In this document: positions 9,106 through 17,676 of the stretch, in pieces
Layout: the number at the start of each line of letters is the position of its first letter
How positions within the stretch are numbered: position 1 is the stretch's first letter
The notes under the pieces: model-generated
Told to the model about the DNA's origin: nothing
Database searches by the model: none
What the model saw: only the letters and a program-made list of their open reading frames with translations
Program-made: the position numbers and the translations under genes
Assembly: GCF_000286835.2 (NCBI RefSeq)
Contig: NZ_AJYD02000038.1
Coordinates: forward strand, 1,133,243-1,197,242
From: Enterovibrio norvegicus FF-33
Lineage (GTDB): Bacteria; Pseudomonadota; Gammaproteobacteria; Enterobacterales; Vibrionaceae
Direction: 5' to 3'
Length of the DNA: 64,000 nucleotides

Positions 9106-10164
9106 TTATCTGCGCAAACCGATGGTGACACTGACAATGGCATGATCACTGCTGTAAGCATCTTGATCGAACTTTGGGTTAATGAGGTGGCTGTCTTCAC
9201 AATGAAAATCGCCAACTTCTGCAAGGCTGGCCGGATCGCTGCTGTTAAATTCGTTGGAAAGCAGAATGTAGTCAAGCACTGAACCTTTTGCGTGAAAATA
9301 GTGCGTGCTAGGGCGTTCAAGGCCTGTTTCACCGGTGTTTTTGATAAAGAGATCCCAGCTATCATGAAGCTGATAGTGTGACAGCGGCATATCCGCCATA
9401 TCTTCCGTAATTGAACGTAAGCCGGTGACATGAAAAGCGCGCAATACCTCTGAATTCAAATCATCGTTGAAATCACCCATGACAATCGCGGGATTATTGG
9501 TTTGAAAGCGACGTTGAATGATGGATGCCATCAATTGACAAACTTCTGAACCACGTTGAATTGATGATGCCCAAGATCCAGCGATTTCTGCCTGCATAGA
9601 ATCATGAAGCGTTTTCTCTTTACCTTTACTTTCGTCGTCTTCTTCCATGGTTGGGCGTTTGGATTTCAAGTGCACTACGTAAATATCCGTTTGACCGAGA
9701 GAAGGAAGTTCGAGCGTCGCACACAGGGGGAGGCGGCTATATTCGAAGTCCTTTTTCATACCCAGTTTTTCTGACACCACAGGATCAGCATGCATGGGTA
9801 AGGCACTCAATATGGGATAACGCGAAGCAAGGCAAACAACCGGGCTTTTATACACGTAATCGTTGACGGAATTGATTGGCTCAGGCTCATCCACCACGGA
9901 AAAAAATCGATATCCCAGCGGTTCAAGCAGTGCTTTGAGTGCTGATGCGCTAAACACTTCCTGAAACGCAATGATGTCAGGCTGGTAGCTGCCAATGTAG
10001 CGATTAAGCCACATGCGCTTTTGTCGCCATTGATCTTCGCTGTAGATGTTACTGAACTCATAAAAGGCACCAGGTGGCTCGATAAAATTAAACAAGTTAA
10101 TCGTCGCGAGCTTAAGGCCAAAGGCGCTGTGAGCGTATGAGTTTTTGCTATTGGTCGCGAACAC
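9106..10164 (-). CDS. endonuclease/exonuclease/phosphatase family protein
   Basis: The 352-residue protein has a GTG start at 10164. It shows all signatures of the Mg-dependent EEP fold: Asn in ATINLFNF, catalytic Glu in AFQEVFSASAL, VVHLKSKRP, metal/catalytic MGDFNDDLNSE and the terminal SSDHAIVSVTIG. There is no signal peptide, so it is cytoplasmic. Substrates of the family range from DNA to phospholipids and phosphoinositides, and the sequence does not decide between them. The insert TMEEDDESKGKEKTLHDSM after the KSKR motif is long and charged. It stands alone; the start is uncertain because no strong ribosome site is seen. Confidence 0.82.
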   Translation of the reverse strand: MFATNSKNSYAHSAFGLKLATINLFNFIEPPGAFYEFSNIYSEDQWRQKRMWLNRYIGSYQPDIIAFQEVFSASALKALLEPLGYRFFSVVDEPEPINSVNDYVYKSPVVCLASRYPILSALPMHADPVVSEKLGMKKDFEYSRLPLCATLELPSLGQTDIYVVHLKSKRPTMEEDDESKGKEKTLHDSMQAEIAGSWASSIQRGSEVCQLMASIIQRRFQTNNPAIVMGDFNDDLNSEVLRAFHVTGLRSITEDMADMPLSHYQLHDSWDLFIKNTGETGLERPSTHYFHAKGSVLDYILLSNEFNSSDPASLAEVGDFHCEDSHLINPKFDQDAYSSDHAIVSVTIGLRR

Positions 10165-10255
10165 AATATCGTCTCAAGAATGAAAACATGTAACTAGTAT
10201 AGCGAAGAGTTCGTTGGTTATTGGTGAGCTGACAGGGATTTAAAAATGTGGGAGA

Positions 10256-10287
10256 TAAACAAAATGCGCTTCGAGATGAAGCGCATT
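10256..10287 (-). terminator. terminator of the proXWV operon
   Basis: A 10-bp stem (aatgcgcttc / gaagcgcatt) with a 5-base loop. Read on the minus strand it is followed by ttttgttta, which fits rho-independent termination about 45 bases after proV. Confidence 0.78.
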
Positions 10288-10329
10288 GATTGGATGACGA
10301 TGAGTCACGTAGTCTTTAAGCGAGAAAAG

Positions 10330-11601
10330 CTAGGCTGATACTCTTTCCTCATCGGGTTTCTTTTTGTCTGTGTCCTCGACCTTATCTACGGTGTTCTCTT
10401 CGTTGCTTTGCTGATCAGTCAAGACCTCTACCACGCTAGCGCGAGAAAGCTGGCCTTGAAGTTCACCGTCTTCATCAAGCACGGGTAGTGGAAGTTCATG
10501 CTCAATGGTATCAGGGATAACTTGTTCTATCAGGGCGTCTGATTGAATCCCTGGAACCGTTTCAAGCACTCTGTCATCAATAACATCGCCATGACGTGAT
10601 GAATCGAATGATTCCAAACGCTCTCTGCATAATGCGCCTTGGTAACCTTCATCGTTCATGTAGTAGCCGTGCTGCACTTTTGCTTGACGCATTTGCGCGA
10701 GGGCTTCACCAATGGTTTCGGTGCTAATACGAAGGCTTTGTGGTTGCATCACTGTATCAACGGTCAGTGCGCGAGCGCGATTAACATCTTTGACGAAAGC
10801 TTCAACATAGTCGTCGGCTGGGTTAAGTAGGATATCAACCGGGCGACCCTGTTGGATAAGCTTGCCGTCGCGTAAAATGGCAATGCGATCACCCAAGCGA
10901 AGCGCTTCGTCTAAATCATGCGTGATGAAAATGATGGTTTTTTGAAGCTTTTCCTGCAAACCAATCAGCTGATCTTGCATTTCACTGCGGATCAGTGGGT
11001 CAAGGGCAGAGAAGGCTTCATCCATCAATAGAATTTCTGCATCGGTACACAAGGCGCGAGCGAGACCAACACGCTGCTGTTGGCCACCCGAAAGCTGTGA
11101 CGGGTACTGCTGTTCGTAGCCAGCAAGGCCAACGGTTTCAAGCCATTCGGTCGCTTTATTGTCACGCTCTGCTTTACTGACACCTTGTACTTGCAGACCG
11201 TAAGCTACGTTTTGCAAAACGGTGCGGTGCGGCATCAAACCAAATCGTTGAAACACCATGGACATTTTGTGGCGGCGGAAATGTTGTAGTCCTTTCTCGT
11301 CCAACTTCATCACGTCTTCACCTTCAACAATGATTTGACCTTCAGTTGGGTCTATCAGACGGTTGAAGTGGCGAATGAGGGTGGATTTACCTGAGCCAGA
11401 CAGACCCATAATCACGAAGATTTCGCCTCGTTCGATATCTAAGTCAATTTGCTGCAGGCCTACGGTATGTCCTGATGCAGCCAATATGTCATCTTTGGAC
11501 TTGCCTGCTTTCACGTCTGGCAGCAGTTTCTCTGGTGTCTTGCCAAAAATCTTGTAAAGGCCTTTGATTTGAATCAGCGGTGTAGTGCTGGACTTACTCA
11601 T
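10330..11601 (-). CDS. proV: glycine betaine/proline ABC transporter ATPase ProV
   Basis: The 423-residue ATPase energises uptake of glycine betaine, proline or similar osmolytes. The start at ATG 11601 has GGAGG five bases upstream and overlaps the proW stop by 8 bases, which suggests translational coupling. Walker A is GLSGSGKST, the ABC signature LSGGQQQRVGLA and Walker B ILLMDEAFSALDP. Two CBS repeats follow (about residues 265-390), as in osmoregulated ProV/OpuA-type ATPases, where they sense ionic strength. The C-terminal 30 residues are very acidic and charged. It is the last gene of proX-proW-proV, an order different from the proVWX of enteric bacteria. Confidence 0.94.
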   Translation of the reverse strand: MSKSSTTPLIQIKGLYKIFGKTPEKLLPDVKAGKSKDDILAASGHTVGLQQIDLDIERGEIFVIMGLSGSGKSTLIRHFNRLIDPTEGQIIVEGEDVMKLDEKGLQHFRRHKMSMVFQRFGLMPHRTVLQNVAYGLQVQGVSKAERDNKATEWLETVGLAGYEQQYPSQLSGGQQQRVGLARALCTDAEILLMDEAFSALDPLIRSEMQDQLIGLQEKLQKTIIFITHDLDEALRLGDRIAILRDGKLIQQGRPVDILLNPADDYVEAFVKDVNRARALTVDTVMQPQSLRISTETIGEALAQMRQAKVQHGYYMNDEGYQGALCRERLESFDSSRHGDVIDDRVLETVPGIQSDALIEQVIPDTIEHELPLPVLDEDGELQGQLSRASVVEVLTDQQSNEENTVDKVEDTDKKKPDEERVSA

Positions 11602-12493
11602 GATGACCTCCACTTAAATGCTGCTGAGTGCGTTTTGCATAGCTTTGTGACACTCGGTCAAAAATGATTGCCAAGGCAACGATAGCAAGACCGTTGATTA
11701 AACCGAGGGTGAAGTATTGGTTAGTAATAGACTTCAGTACCGGTTGGCCGAGGCCTTTTACGCCGATCATTGAGGCGATAACGACCATCGCTAGTGCCAT
11801 CATAATGGTTTGGTTTATGCCTGCCATGATAGTTGGCATGGCTAGGGGTAACTGTACGCCAAACAAGCGTTGCGTTGAACTTGCGCCATAAGCGGTTGCC
11901 GCTTCCAGCACTTCTTTATCCACGAGTCGGATACCGAGATTGGTCAGGCGTATAACCGGTGGAATCGCATAGATGATAACGGCAATGACGCCCGGAATTT
12001 TACCAATGCCAAGCAACATCACGACAGGGATCAGGTAGACAAATGCTGGCATGGTTTGCATGACATCAAGTAGGGGGGTGACCAGAGATTGAATGCGATT
12101 TGAACGGGCCATGGCGATACCGATGGGTATGCCGAGCCCGATGGCCAGCATGGTACATACCAGTATGATACTCATGGTCCGCATCGTATCTTCCCACATG
12201 CCAAAGTAACCAATGGCGAGGAAGACGAATATAACACTGACGCCGAGTTTCCATGAGCGGCTGGCAAGATAAGAGACGCCAGCAAGAATAACGATCATTA
12301 ACCACCACGGCGTGCCGAGTAGTAGCTTTTCAAACCAGATGAGAAATTGAAGAAGGGGGTCGAAAAATGATTCGATGGTTTCGCCATAGTTTCGTGAGAA
12401 TTCGCGATAAGCACCATCAAGTGTTTTTCGGATGGTTAGAAGATCGGAGCGTTCCATCTCCGGGAATTCCGTTAACCAAGAATTATCTGCCAT
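11594..12493 (-). CDS. proW: glycine betaine/proline ABC transporter permease ProW
   Basis: The 299-residue inner-membrane permease has about seven hydrophobic segments. The N-terminal region before the first helix is long and cytoplasmic (WLTEFPEMERSDLLTIRK), as in ProW. The ATPase-contact EAA loop is VLEAATAYGASSTQRLFGVQ, and GVKGLGQPVLKSI follows in the typical position. It is transcribed after proX and overlaps proV by 8 bases. A conserved hairpin lies between proX and proW. Confidence 0.94.
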   Translation of the reverse strand: MADNSWLTEFPEMERSDLLTIRKTLDGAYREFSRNYGETIESFFDPLLQFLIWFEKLLLGTPWWLMIVILAGVSYLASRSWKLGVSVIFVFLAIGYFGMWEDTMRTMSIILVCTMLAIGLGIPIGIAMARSNRIQSLVTPLLDVMQTMPAFVYLIPVVMLLGIGKIPGVIAVIIYAIPPVIRLTNLGIRLVDKEVLEAATAYGASSTQRLFGVQLPLAMPTIMAGINQTIMMALAMVVIASMIGVKGLGQPVLKSITNQYFTLGLINGLAIVALAIIFDRVSQSYAKRTQQHLSGGHHE

Positions 12494-12632
12494 AACAGTA
12501 CAGCATCCTCTGTATAGTTGTTATTAGTAAAATATAGTGAATATACCCGGTACGATTTTAGCCTCGGTGTTTTAACTGAGACTGATGAGACGTTAGGCGG
12601 GTGAGAGCAATGACACTATTTGTGATTGAAGA

Positions 12633-12657
12633 AACGGGCTGAATGCATCAGCCCGTT
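12633..12657 (-). other. intercistronic hairpin between proX and proW
   Basis: A 10-bp perfect inverted repeat (aacgggctga / tcagcccgtt) with a 5-base loop lies 14 bases after the proX stop, with only a weak T-tail on the minus strand. It may act as a partial terminator or as a 3' stabiliser that keeps binding protein more abundant than permease and ATPase. Confidence 0.65.
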
Positions 12658-12671
12658 GGTTGAATGCGCGC

Positions 12672-13664
12672 TTACAGTGCCGCTTTCACTTTTGCTGCCA
12701 CGTCAGGAGTTACCCACTGAGTCCAAATGTCGCTATGATTTTCGAGGAAATATTCACCGGCAATTTCACCGTCTGCTTGATTATCTTCCATCCAAGCCAG
12801 CAGAGTGTTTAGCTCATTGGTGGTGAATGAACGATTAGCCAGGTAGCTCATTGCACCAGGGGCACGTTGTGCAAAGCTTTCCGTTACCACCGTATCGACC
12901 GCTGATGGTGGGTACATGGTCGCTTTGGGATCTAAACACTCTTCGCTTGTAATACAGCTTTTGAAGTGTTCTTCATCAATGCCTGAACCGAAGTCAACTT
13001 TGACCATTTCGTATTTACCAAGCACAGCAGTAGGCGCCCAGTAGTAACCAAACCAACCTTGACCGCGCTCATATGCTTTGGCAATAGAGCCAGAAAGACC
13101 AGCGCCTGAACCTGGATCAATCAATTCAAAACCTTTGTCTTCAAGTCCCAATGCGTTAAATAGGTTGCCTGATGAAATCTGGCAGTTCCAGCCAGCAGGA
13201 CAGCCATAAAATGCACCTTTCGTTGGATCTTCTGGGTGTTTGAAAAGTAGTGGGTTGTTTTTTACGCCTTCAATCGTGGCTAGGCTCGGGTCTTTGTCGA
13301 CAAGAAACTTAGGTACCCAGAAACCTTCTACGCCGCCTTCAGATAGTGTGCTACCCGCAAAACGTAATCGGCCTTCTTCAACGCCTTTGTCCAATGCCGC
13401 TTTTAGTGAGTTGCTCCAGAATTCTGGCGCAATGTCTGGCTCGCCCTTTTCAATCATTGATGTACCGGTTGGCATGGTATCGCCCGGCACTAACTCTGCG
13501 TCGCAGTCATAACCATTTGCAAGAATGAAGCGGTCAATATTGGCGATAACTGTTGCAGAACTCCAATTCATGTCTGCGATGGTGACCTTGCCACATTCTG
13601 CGGCGAAACTGGTCATTGGCATTGCTGAAAGCAGCAGGCATGACGTGGCTAAAAGTTTATTCAT
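12672..13664 (-). CDS. proX: glycine betaine/proline periplasmic binding protein ProX
   Basis: The 330-residue OpuAC-type binding protein has a Sec signal (MNKLLATSCLLLSAMPMTSFA). Typical features are VTIADMNWSSATVIANID near the start of the mature protein, GDTMPTGTSMIEKGEPDIAP in the ligand cleft, and a Trp/Tyr-rich stretch (GQGWFGYYWAPT) consistent with an aromatic box for quaternary amines. Several cysteine pairs occur (CPAGWNC, CITSEEC). As the first gene of the operon it will be the most strongly expressed. The 421 bases between its start and the response regulator gene hold both promoters; I see no clear operator. Confidence 0.92.
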   Translation of the reverse strand: MNKLLATSCLLLSAMPMTSFAAECGKVTIADMNWSSATVIANIDRFILANGYDCDAELVPGDTMPTGTSMIEKGEPDIAPEFWSNSLKAALDKGVEEGRLRFAGSTLSEGGVEGFWVPKFLVDKDPSLATIEGVKNNPLLFKHPEDPTKGAFYGCPAGWNCQISSGNLFNALGLEDKGFELIDPGSGAGLSGSIAKAYERGQGWFGYYWAPTAVLGKYEMVKVDFGSGIDEEHFKSCITSEECLDPKATMYPPSAVDTVVTESFAQRAPGAMSYLANRSFTTNELNTLLAWMEDNQADGEIAGEYFLENHSDIWTQWVTPDVAAKVKAAL

Positions 13665-14085
13665 GGAAGTTCCCTCTCATATGAACTGCTGCATTAATCA
13701 ATACAGCTCTAATCATTTATGACGCTCGCGTACTGTTACGAAAACCATTCAAACATGGTTTAACAGATTGAAAAGTATGTACGCATTGATTGTAATCATA
13801 ACAAATACGCATCACATTTTCTGCACCCACATTACATTTCATGCTCAAATTGATTCGCTCCCTAATCAAATTGCGCGGTGTTCTGTCGGTTGTTTGGTAA
13901 TTAAGTCTCTGATTTTTCTTCTTAAAATGCCCACTAATATGAATCGTGCGTTTTATTTGTAAGAATTCACATTCAGTTTGGAGAATTACACGAGACATAC
14001 CTCATTTCCAGGTTTAAGGATGAAATTTATTTGCGCGTTCCTTGTTCATACATGGTGTCCTCAATAAAAGGTTAAGGGAGTCAAC

Positions 14086-14838
14086 ATGTCTCAGACTGTA
14101 CTCGTACTAGAAGATGATGCAGACATCGCCGAACTGGTTTCACTGCACCTGAAAGTGATGGGCAATGAAGTCGTAAAAGGGACGTCATTGGAAGAAGGGT
14201 TTCGCGTCCTCAGCGAAAGAAAAATAGATGCCGTGGTATTAGATAGAGGCCTTGATGATGGCGACGGTATGACCTTGTGCCAGCAATTGCGCCACCAGCA
14301 CAATGGCGTGCCCATTTTGATATTAACGGCAATGGACTCTGAATCCGACATGGTGGAAGGTTTCGAATCGGGCGCTGATGACTATTTAGCAAAGCCATTC
14401 AGCGTGATTGAATTTCAGGCAAGAATACGCGCATTAATGCGTCGGGCTGCTGTGCACAACCAGTGGCATCACATTGCTGCAGAAGAAACGGATGCTGTCA
14501 GCGATGAGCTAAGTGTCGGATCCTTGTTGTTCAATCATCTGGAGATTTCACCGGAAACACACAGTGTGACGTTAGGTGGCAAAACCATTGATCTTACGCC
14601 TACGGAATTTTCGCTACTGTGTTGTTTAGCCAAAAGGCCAGAGCGAGTATTCAGCAAAGACGAGCTATTGAGCCGTGTTTGGAACACGGACTATGACGGA
14701 TACCGTCATACTGTTTGTTGTGCAGTGAATCGTTTACGAAGCAAATTGGAACGTGATCCAGACATGCCGAAGTACATCCATACTGTATGGGGTGTCGGGT
14801 ATAAGTTTCGAGAAGCGGCTACTTTGCATCGCATATAG
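14086..14838 (+). CDS. OmpR/PhoB-family response regulator
   Basis: The 250-residue DNA-binding response regulator has a receiver domain at residues 1-120, with the acidic pocket EDD (9-11), phospho-acceptor Asp53 in AVVLDRGL and the conserved Lys in YLAKPFS. The C-terminal winged helix (about 140-240) includes IDLTPTEFSLLCCLAKRP and YIHTVWGVGYKF. The ribosome site aagggag precedes the ATG. The linker is unusually long (HNQWHHIAAEETDAVSDELS). The histidine kinase gene follows 99 bases downstream and is presumably its partner. Targets are unknown; the neighbouring efflux pair is a candidate by position only. Confidence 0.92.
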   Translation: MSQTVLVLEDDADIAELVSLHLKVMGNEVVKGTSLEEGFRVLSERKIDAVVLDRGLDDGDGMTLCQQLRHQHNGVPILILTAMDSESDMVEGFESGADDYLAKPFSVIEFQARIRALMRRAAVHNQWHHIAAEETDAVSDELSVGSLLFNHLEISPETHSVTLGGKTIDLTPTEFSLLCCLAKRPERVFSKDELLSRVWNTDYDGYRHTVCCAVNRLRSKLERDPDMPKYIHTVWGVGYKFREAATLHRI

Positions 14839-14937
14839 CCTGTTTTTAGCTTTGTTTGGAACAGAACAATGTTGTACTTGGTGATATACGTCAGCATGCG
14901 TGTAGAGACAGAATGAGTACAAACAACAAAATATGTC

Positions 14938-16599
14938 ATGGAGTCGCTATTGACGTTTAAGCATCGTCTGCTGTTATTCACTTTAGTGTGGTTTTTGATC
15001 AGCGCAGCCTTGCTGACATTTTTGAGTGTGTCTGTTTGGAAAGAAAATGAATTCAGGGCACAACAGACACTTCACAGCGAGCTGGCTGTTCACATGAGAG
15101 ATGATAACCCACTGATGGTGGGTGACGATTACAGCACTGAGGCACTCTCCTCCATTTTCCATACCTTAATGTTGCTGGGGCCTGACTTTGAAATCTACTT
15201 TCTTGACCCAGAGGGCAATATCACTACCTCCGGTCCACCGATTGAAGACGTTGTAAGACGTAAGGTTGATGTTGCGCCGATTCAACAATTTCTTCAAAAG
15301 CAACCTTTTCCTATTCTGGGGAATGACCCCTTGTCAAAAGGTGGCCAAAACGTATTTTCAGCAGCGCAAATTGATGCAGGCGGCAAAGTCGCCGGTTATT
15401 TGTACGTGGTGATTGGCAGCTCGCATCGTGGCGTGCTGATGGATCCAGAATCCTTGTTGTTGTATGCCCCAGTGATATTTGCTGCTTTGGTGGCAATTTT
15501 GCTTTTTGCCTTGTGTGTCTATCGCCTAGTGTTTCGCCATATCATCATTCCAGGGCGACTCATGGTGAATCAAATTGAGCAAGCGGCGAGTTCTGAATTT
15601 CGCGTTACTCCGCCGCTACAGTTTTCAGCTGCCGAGTTGCAAGAAATCGCGGCGCAATATCGGCGTATGATGGCCGTGATACAACAGCAGTTTATTCAGT
15701 TGCGGATTCAAGAAGCACAGCGCCGTGAGCATCTTATGCAACTGAGTCATGACCTCAAAACTCCGTTGGCGAATGTGCTGGGTTATCTCGAAACGTGGCG
15801 CATACAGCACAATGAAGGGCGAGGCATGATCGATACGGCGTATCACAATGCACAGCGGCTTCAGCGCCATCTTAAAGAGCAGCTTGATGCCGCGCGTTCC
15901 CCAACAGCAAAAATTGTTCTTTCATATCAAGAGATTGAAGTGTCGTTTTTGCTGAAAGATATCGAGCAACGTTTTTCATTGTCAGCGAAACGTAAGCAGG
16001 TCGACATTGTGGTGAGTGCTGACATTCAATGCGTAGTCATCGCTGATGAGCAACTGATCAATCGTGTATTCGACAATCTGCTTGAAAATGCAGTTCGTCA
16101 TAGTCCTCAGCATTCAACCATTTTGGTTGAGGCTGTCAAAGTTGGCTCGCGCCGTGTGGGATTTCGATTGTCTAATAATGTTGCAGAAGGCAGCGCTTCT
16201 GGCTCATTAGGGATGGGAACCAAAATTGTTGACGCCATATTGAGCCTTCATCAAAGTCAGCTAGAGCATATTGAAGAGGACGATGCAGCAAACCGATTCA
16301 GTGTCTATTTTGAACTGTCTTCGATCGCCAATACGACGGCGAGCCAAATTCGCGTCGTTCCTGCTGTTTTATCAACAGTCATGGAAGACGAAGATGAACC
16401 TCAAATGACCTCATCGTTGCCGAAAGTGAATGGAAGTTTGCGAGAGAGCGCAGATGAAACCGCTGTCATGCCTATGATGATGACAGACGATCCGGCAAGC
16501 GCCGCGCCGTTGCCTTCATTTAGCGCATCAGAAACGGATCTATCTAGCGGCAGTAGTGACGAGCAAAATGAGCAAGCAGATGAACGTGGGCGAAAATAA
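14938..16599 (+). CDS. membrane sensor histidine kinase
   Basis: The 553-residue kinase has TM1 at about residues 11-33, a periplasmic sensor of roughly 140 residues and TM2 at about 175-200, then a HAMP-like linker. The dimerisation/phospho-acceptor box is MQLSHDLKTPLANVLGYLE with His271. The ATP-binding domain shows the N-box VFDNLLENAVRHSP and G-box SGSLGMGTKIVDA. The expected D-x-G-x-G box before it looks shortened (GSRRVGFRLSNNVAEGSAS lacks a clear DNG), so nucleotide binding may be altered. After the kinase core an unusual tail of about 90 acidic, Ser-rich residues ends SSGSSDEQNEQADERGRK. It pairs with the preceding regulator. No strong ribosome site is visible. Confidence 0.88.
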   Translation: MESLLTFKHRLLLFTLVWFLISAALLTFLSVSVWKENEFRAQQTLHSELAVHMRDDNPLMVGDDYSTEALSSIFHTLMLLGPDFEIYFLDPEGNITTSGPPIEDVVRRKVDVAPIQQFLQKQPFPILGNDPLSKGGQNVFSAAQIDAGGKVAGYLYVVIGSSHRGVLMDPESLLLYAPVIFAALVAILLFALCVYRLVFRHIIIPGRLMVNQIEQAASSEFRVTPPLQFSAAELQEIAAQYRRMMAVIQQQFIQLRIQEAQRREHLMQLSHDLKTPLANVLGYLETWRIQHNEGRGMIDTAYHNAQRLQRHLKEQLDAARSPTAKIVLSYQEIEVSFLLKDIEQRFSLSAKRKQVDIVVSADIQCVVIADEQLINRVFDNLLENAVRHSPQHSTILVEAVKVGSRRVGFRLSNNVAEGSASGSLGMGTKIVDAILSLHQSQLEHIEEDDAANRFSVYFELSSIANTTASQIRVVPAVLSTVMEDEDEPQMTSSLPKVNGSLRESADETAVMPMMMTDDPASAAPLPSFSASETDLSSGSSDEQNEQADERGRK

Positions 16600-16629
16600 A
16601 GCCAGCCAAATACATCGCCCCCCACGCTT

Positions 16630-17661
16630 CTAAGTCACTCGTCTCGCTTTTTTTGTTTTGGCAGTTGTGACTGTTGTGGATCTGGGCTGAAGCAATATCA
16701 ATACAAATATTCCTAACATCACCGCGCCCATGATCGAGAAAAGGCGCTTTCCATCCTCGATGAAAGCGCTGCCTGCATTCTGAGTAATGCCGTAATACAC
16801 CAAGACCACAAATCCGGAATAGAGCAATTGAATCGTGCTGTAACTGGCATTTTTATTCATGGCGTGAACGCCCATAAGGAGCGAACAGGTCAATACAATA
16901 CCCATGTTCCCAATCAGATTGGTTTGCAAAACACTCATCATGAGCACAGGCAACGCGAACAGAAAGCCTGCCAAGGTAGCGAGAAAGCGTCGAATACCAT
17001 AACTATGCGCACTGATCGGATCGGGATCTTTAAGTATCAATGCAACGGTAATCGTGACGATGGTGCTTTGCACCAGATTGAGGGCGATAGAACTGATCAA
17101 AACCAGCAAAATCACACTGGCTTTCACCACGATATGCCAGACTTCGGTGTGTTTGGGTTCCGAGGGCTGTGGCGTTGGTGTCGGCGCTATTGGGTCGCCA
17201 CCGGGAACAAGAAAATACGCCAGATAGGCAACAAACCCAGCGATAAAAATATTCTCCATCAACGCCAGTGGCACTTGTGTGACGTCTATCCCTTTTTGAC
17301 GGGAGAACACGGCAATCATTGCTGTTGAAACCACCAGTAGCGTCGCCAGTAAATCTTGTGGATTAATTCGACAGCGCAACATGCACCAATAGAACACCAC
17401 AAACAGCATGCAGTAATAAACAATAGGATTGTCGAGCAATAGATTACTGAGACTGGCCTGAAACCATGCCGTGATAAATAGCACAACAGCCATTAGTATC
17501 ACCATCATCAGTGGCGGCGGCTTGTGTGAAGTACATAAAAACACCGCACAGATTGCAGGGCCTAATAACGGTATTTCCGTGCCAAAAACGTGCTGCCAAA
17601 ATAGGAGCAGAACGGGAAAAACCGCAACACGGATAATGGCATTACCGGGGCGTCTAAACAT
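16630..17661 (-). CDS. DUF2955 membrane protein, FUSC-like efflux component
   Basis: The 343-residue inner-membrane protein has about ten hydrophobic segments in two blocks separated by a Pro-rich cytoplasmic stretch (GGDPIAPTPTPQPSEPKHTE). This layout is that of the fusaric-acid-resistance/AaeB-like superfamily; the N-terminal block matches DUF2955. Such proteins act with a periplasmic HlyD/EmrA-type adaptor, and that gene lies directly upstream with a 15-base gap. Together they probably export an aromatic acid or hydrophobic compound. The basic C-terminus (TTAKTKKARRVT) is cytoplasmic. It converges with the histidine kinase gene. Confidence 0.8.
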   Translation of the reverse strand: MFRRPGNAIIRVAVFPVLLLFWQHVFGTEIPLLGPAICAVFLCTSHKPPPLMMVILMAVVLFITAWFQASLSNLLLDNPIVYYCMLFVVFYWCMLRCRINPQDLLATLLVVSTAMIAVFSRQKGIDVTQVPLALMENIFIAGFVAYLAYFLVPGGDPIAPTPTPQPSEPKHTEVWHIVVKASVILLVLISSIALNLVQSTIVTITVALILKDPDPISAHSYGIRRFLATLAGFLFALPVLMMSVLQTNLIGNMGIVLTCSLLMGVHAMNKNASYSTIQLLYSGFVVLVYYGITQNAGSAFIEDGKRLFSIMGAVMLGIFVLILLQPRSTTVTTAKTKKARRVT

Positions 17662-17676
17662 GATTAGGAAACACCA

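Noticed and set aside
13717..13998. 93-codon minus-strand frame between proX and the response regulator
   Set aside because: Its composition looks random, there is no ribosome site, and it lies in the expected promoter region.
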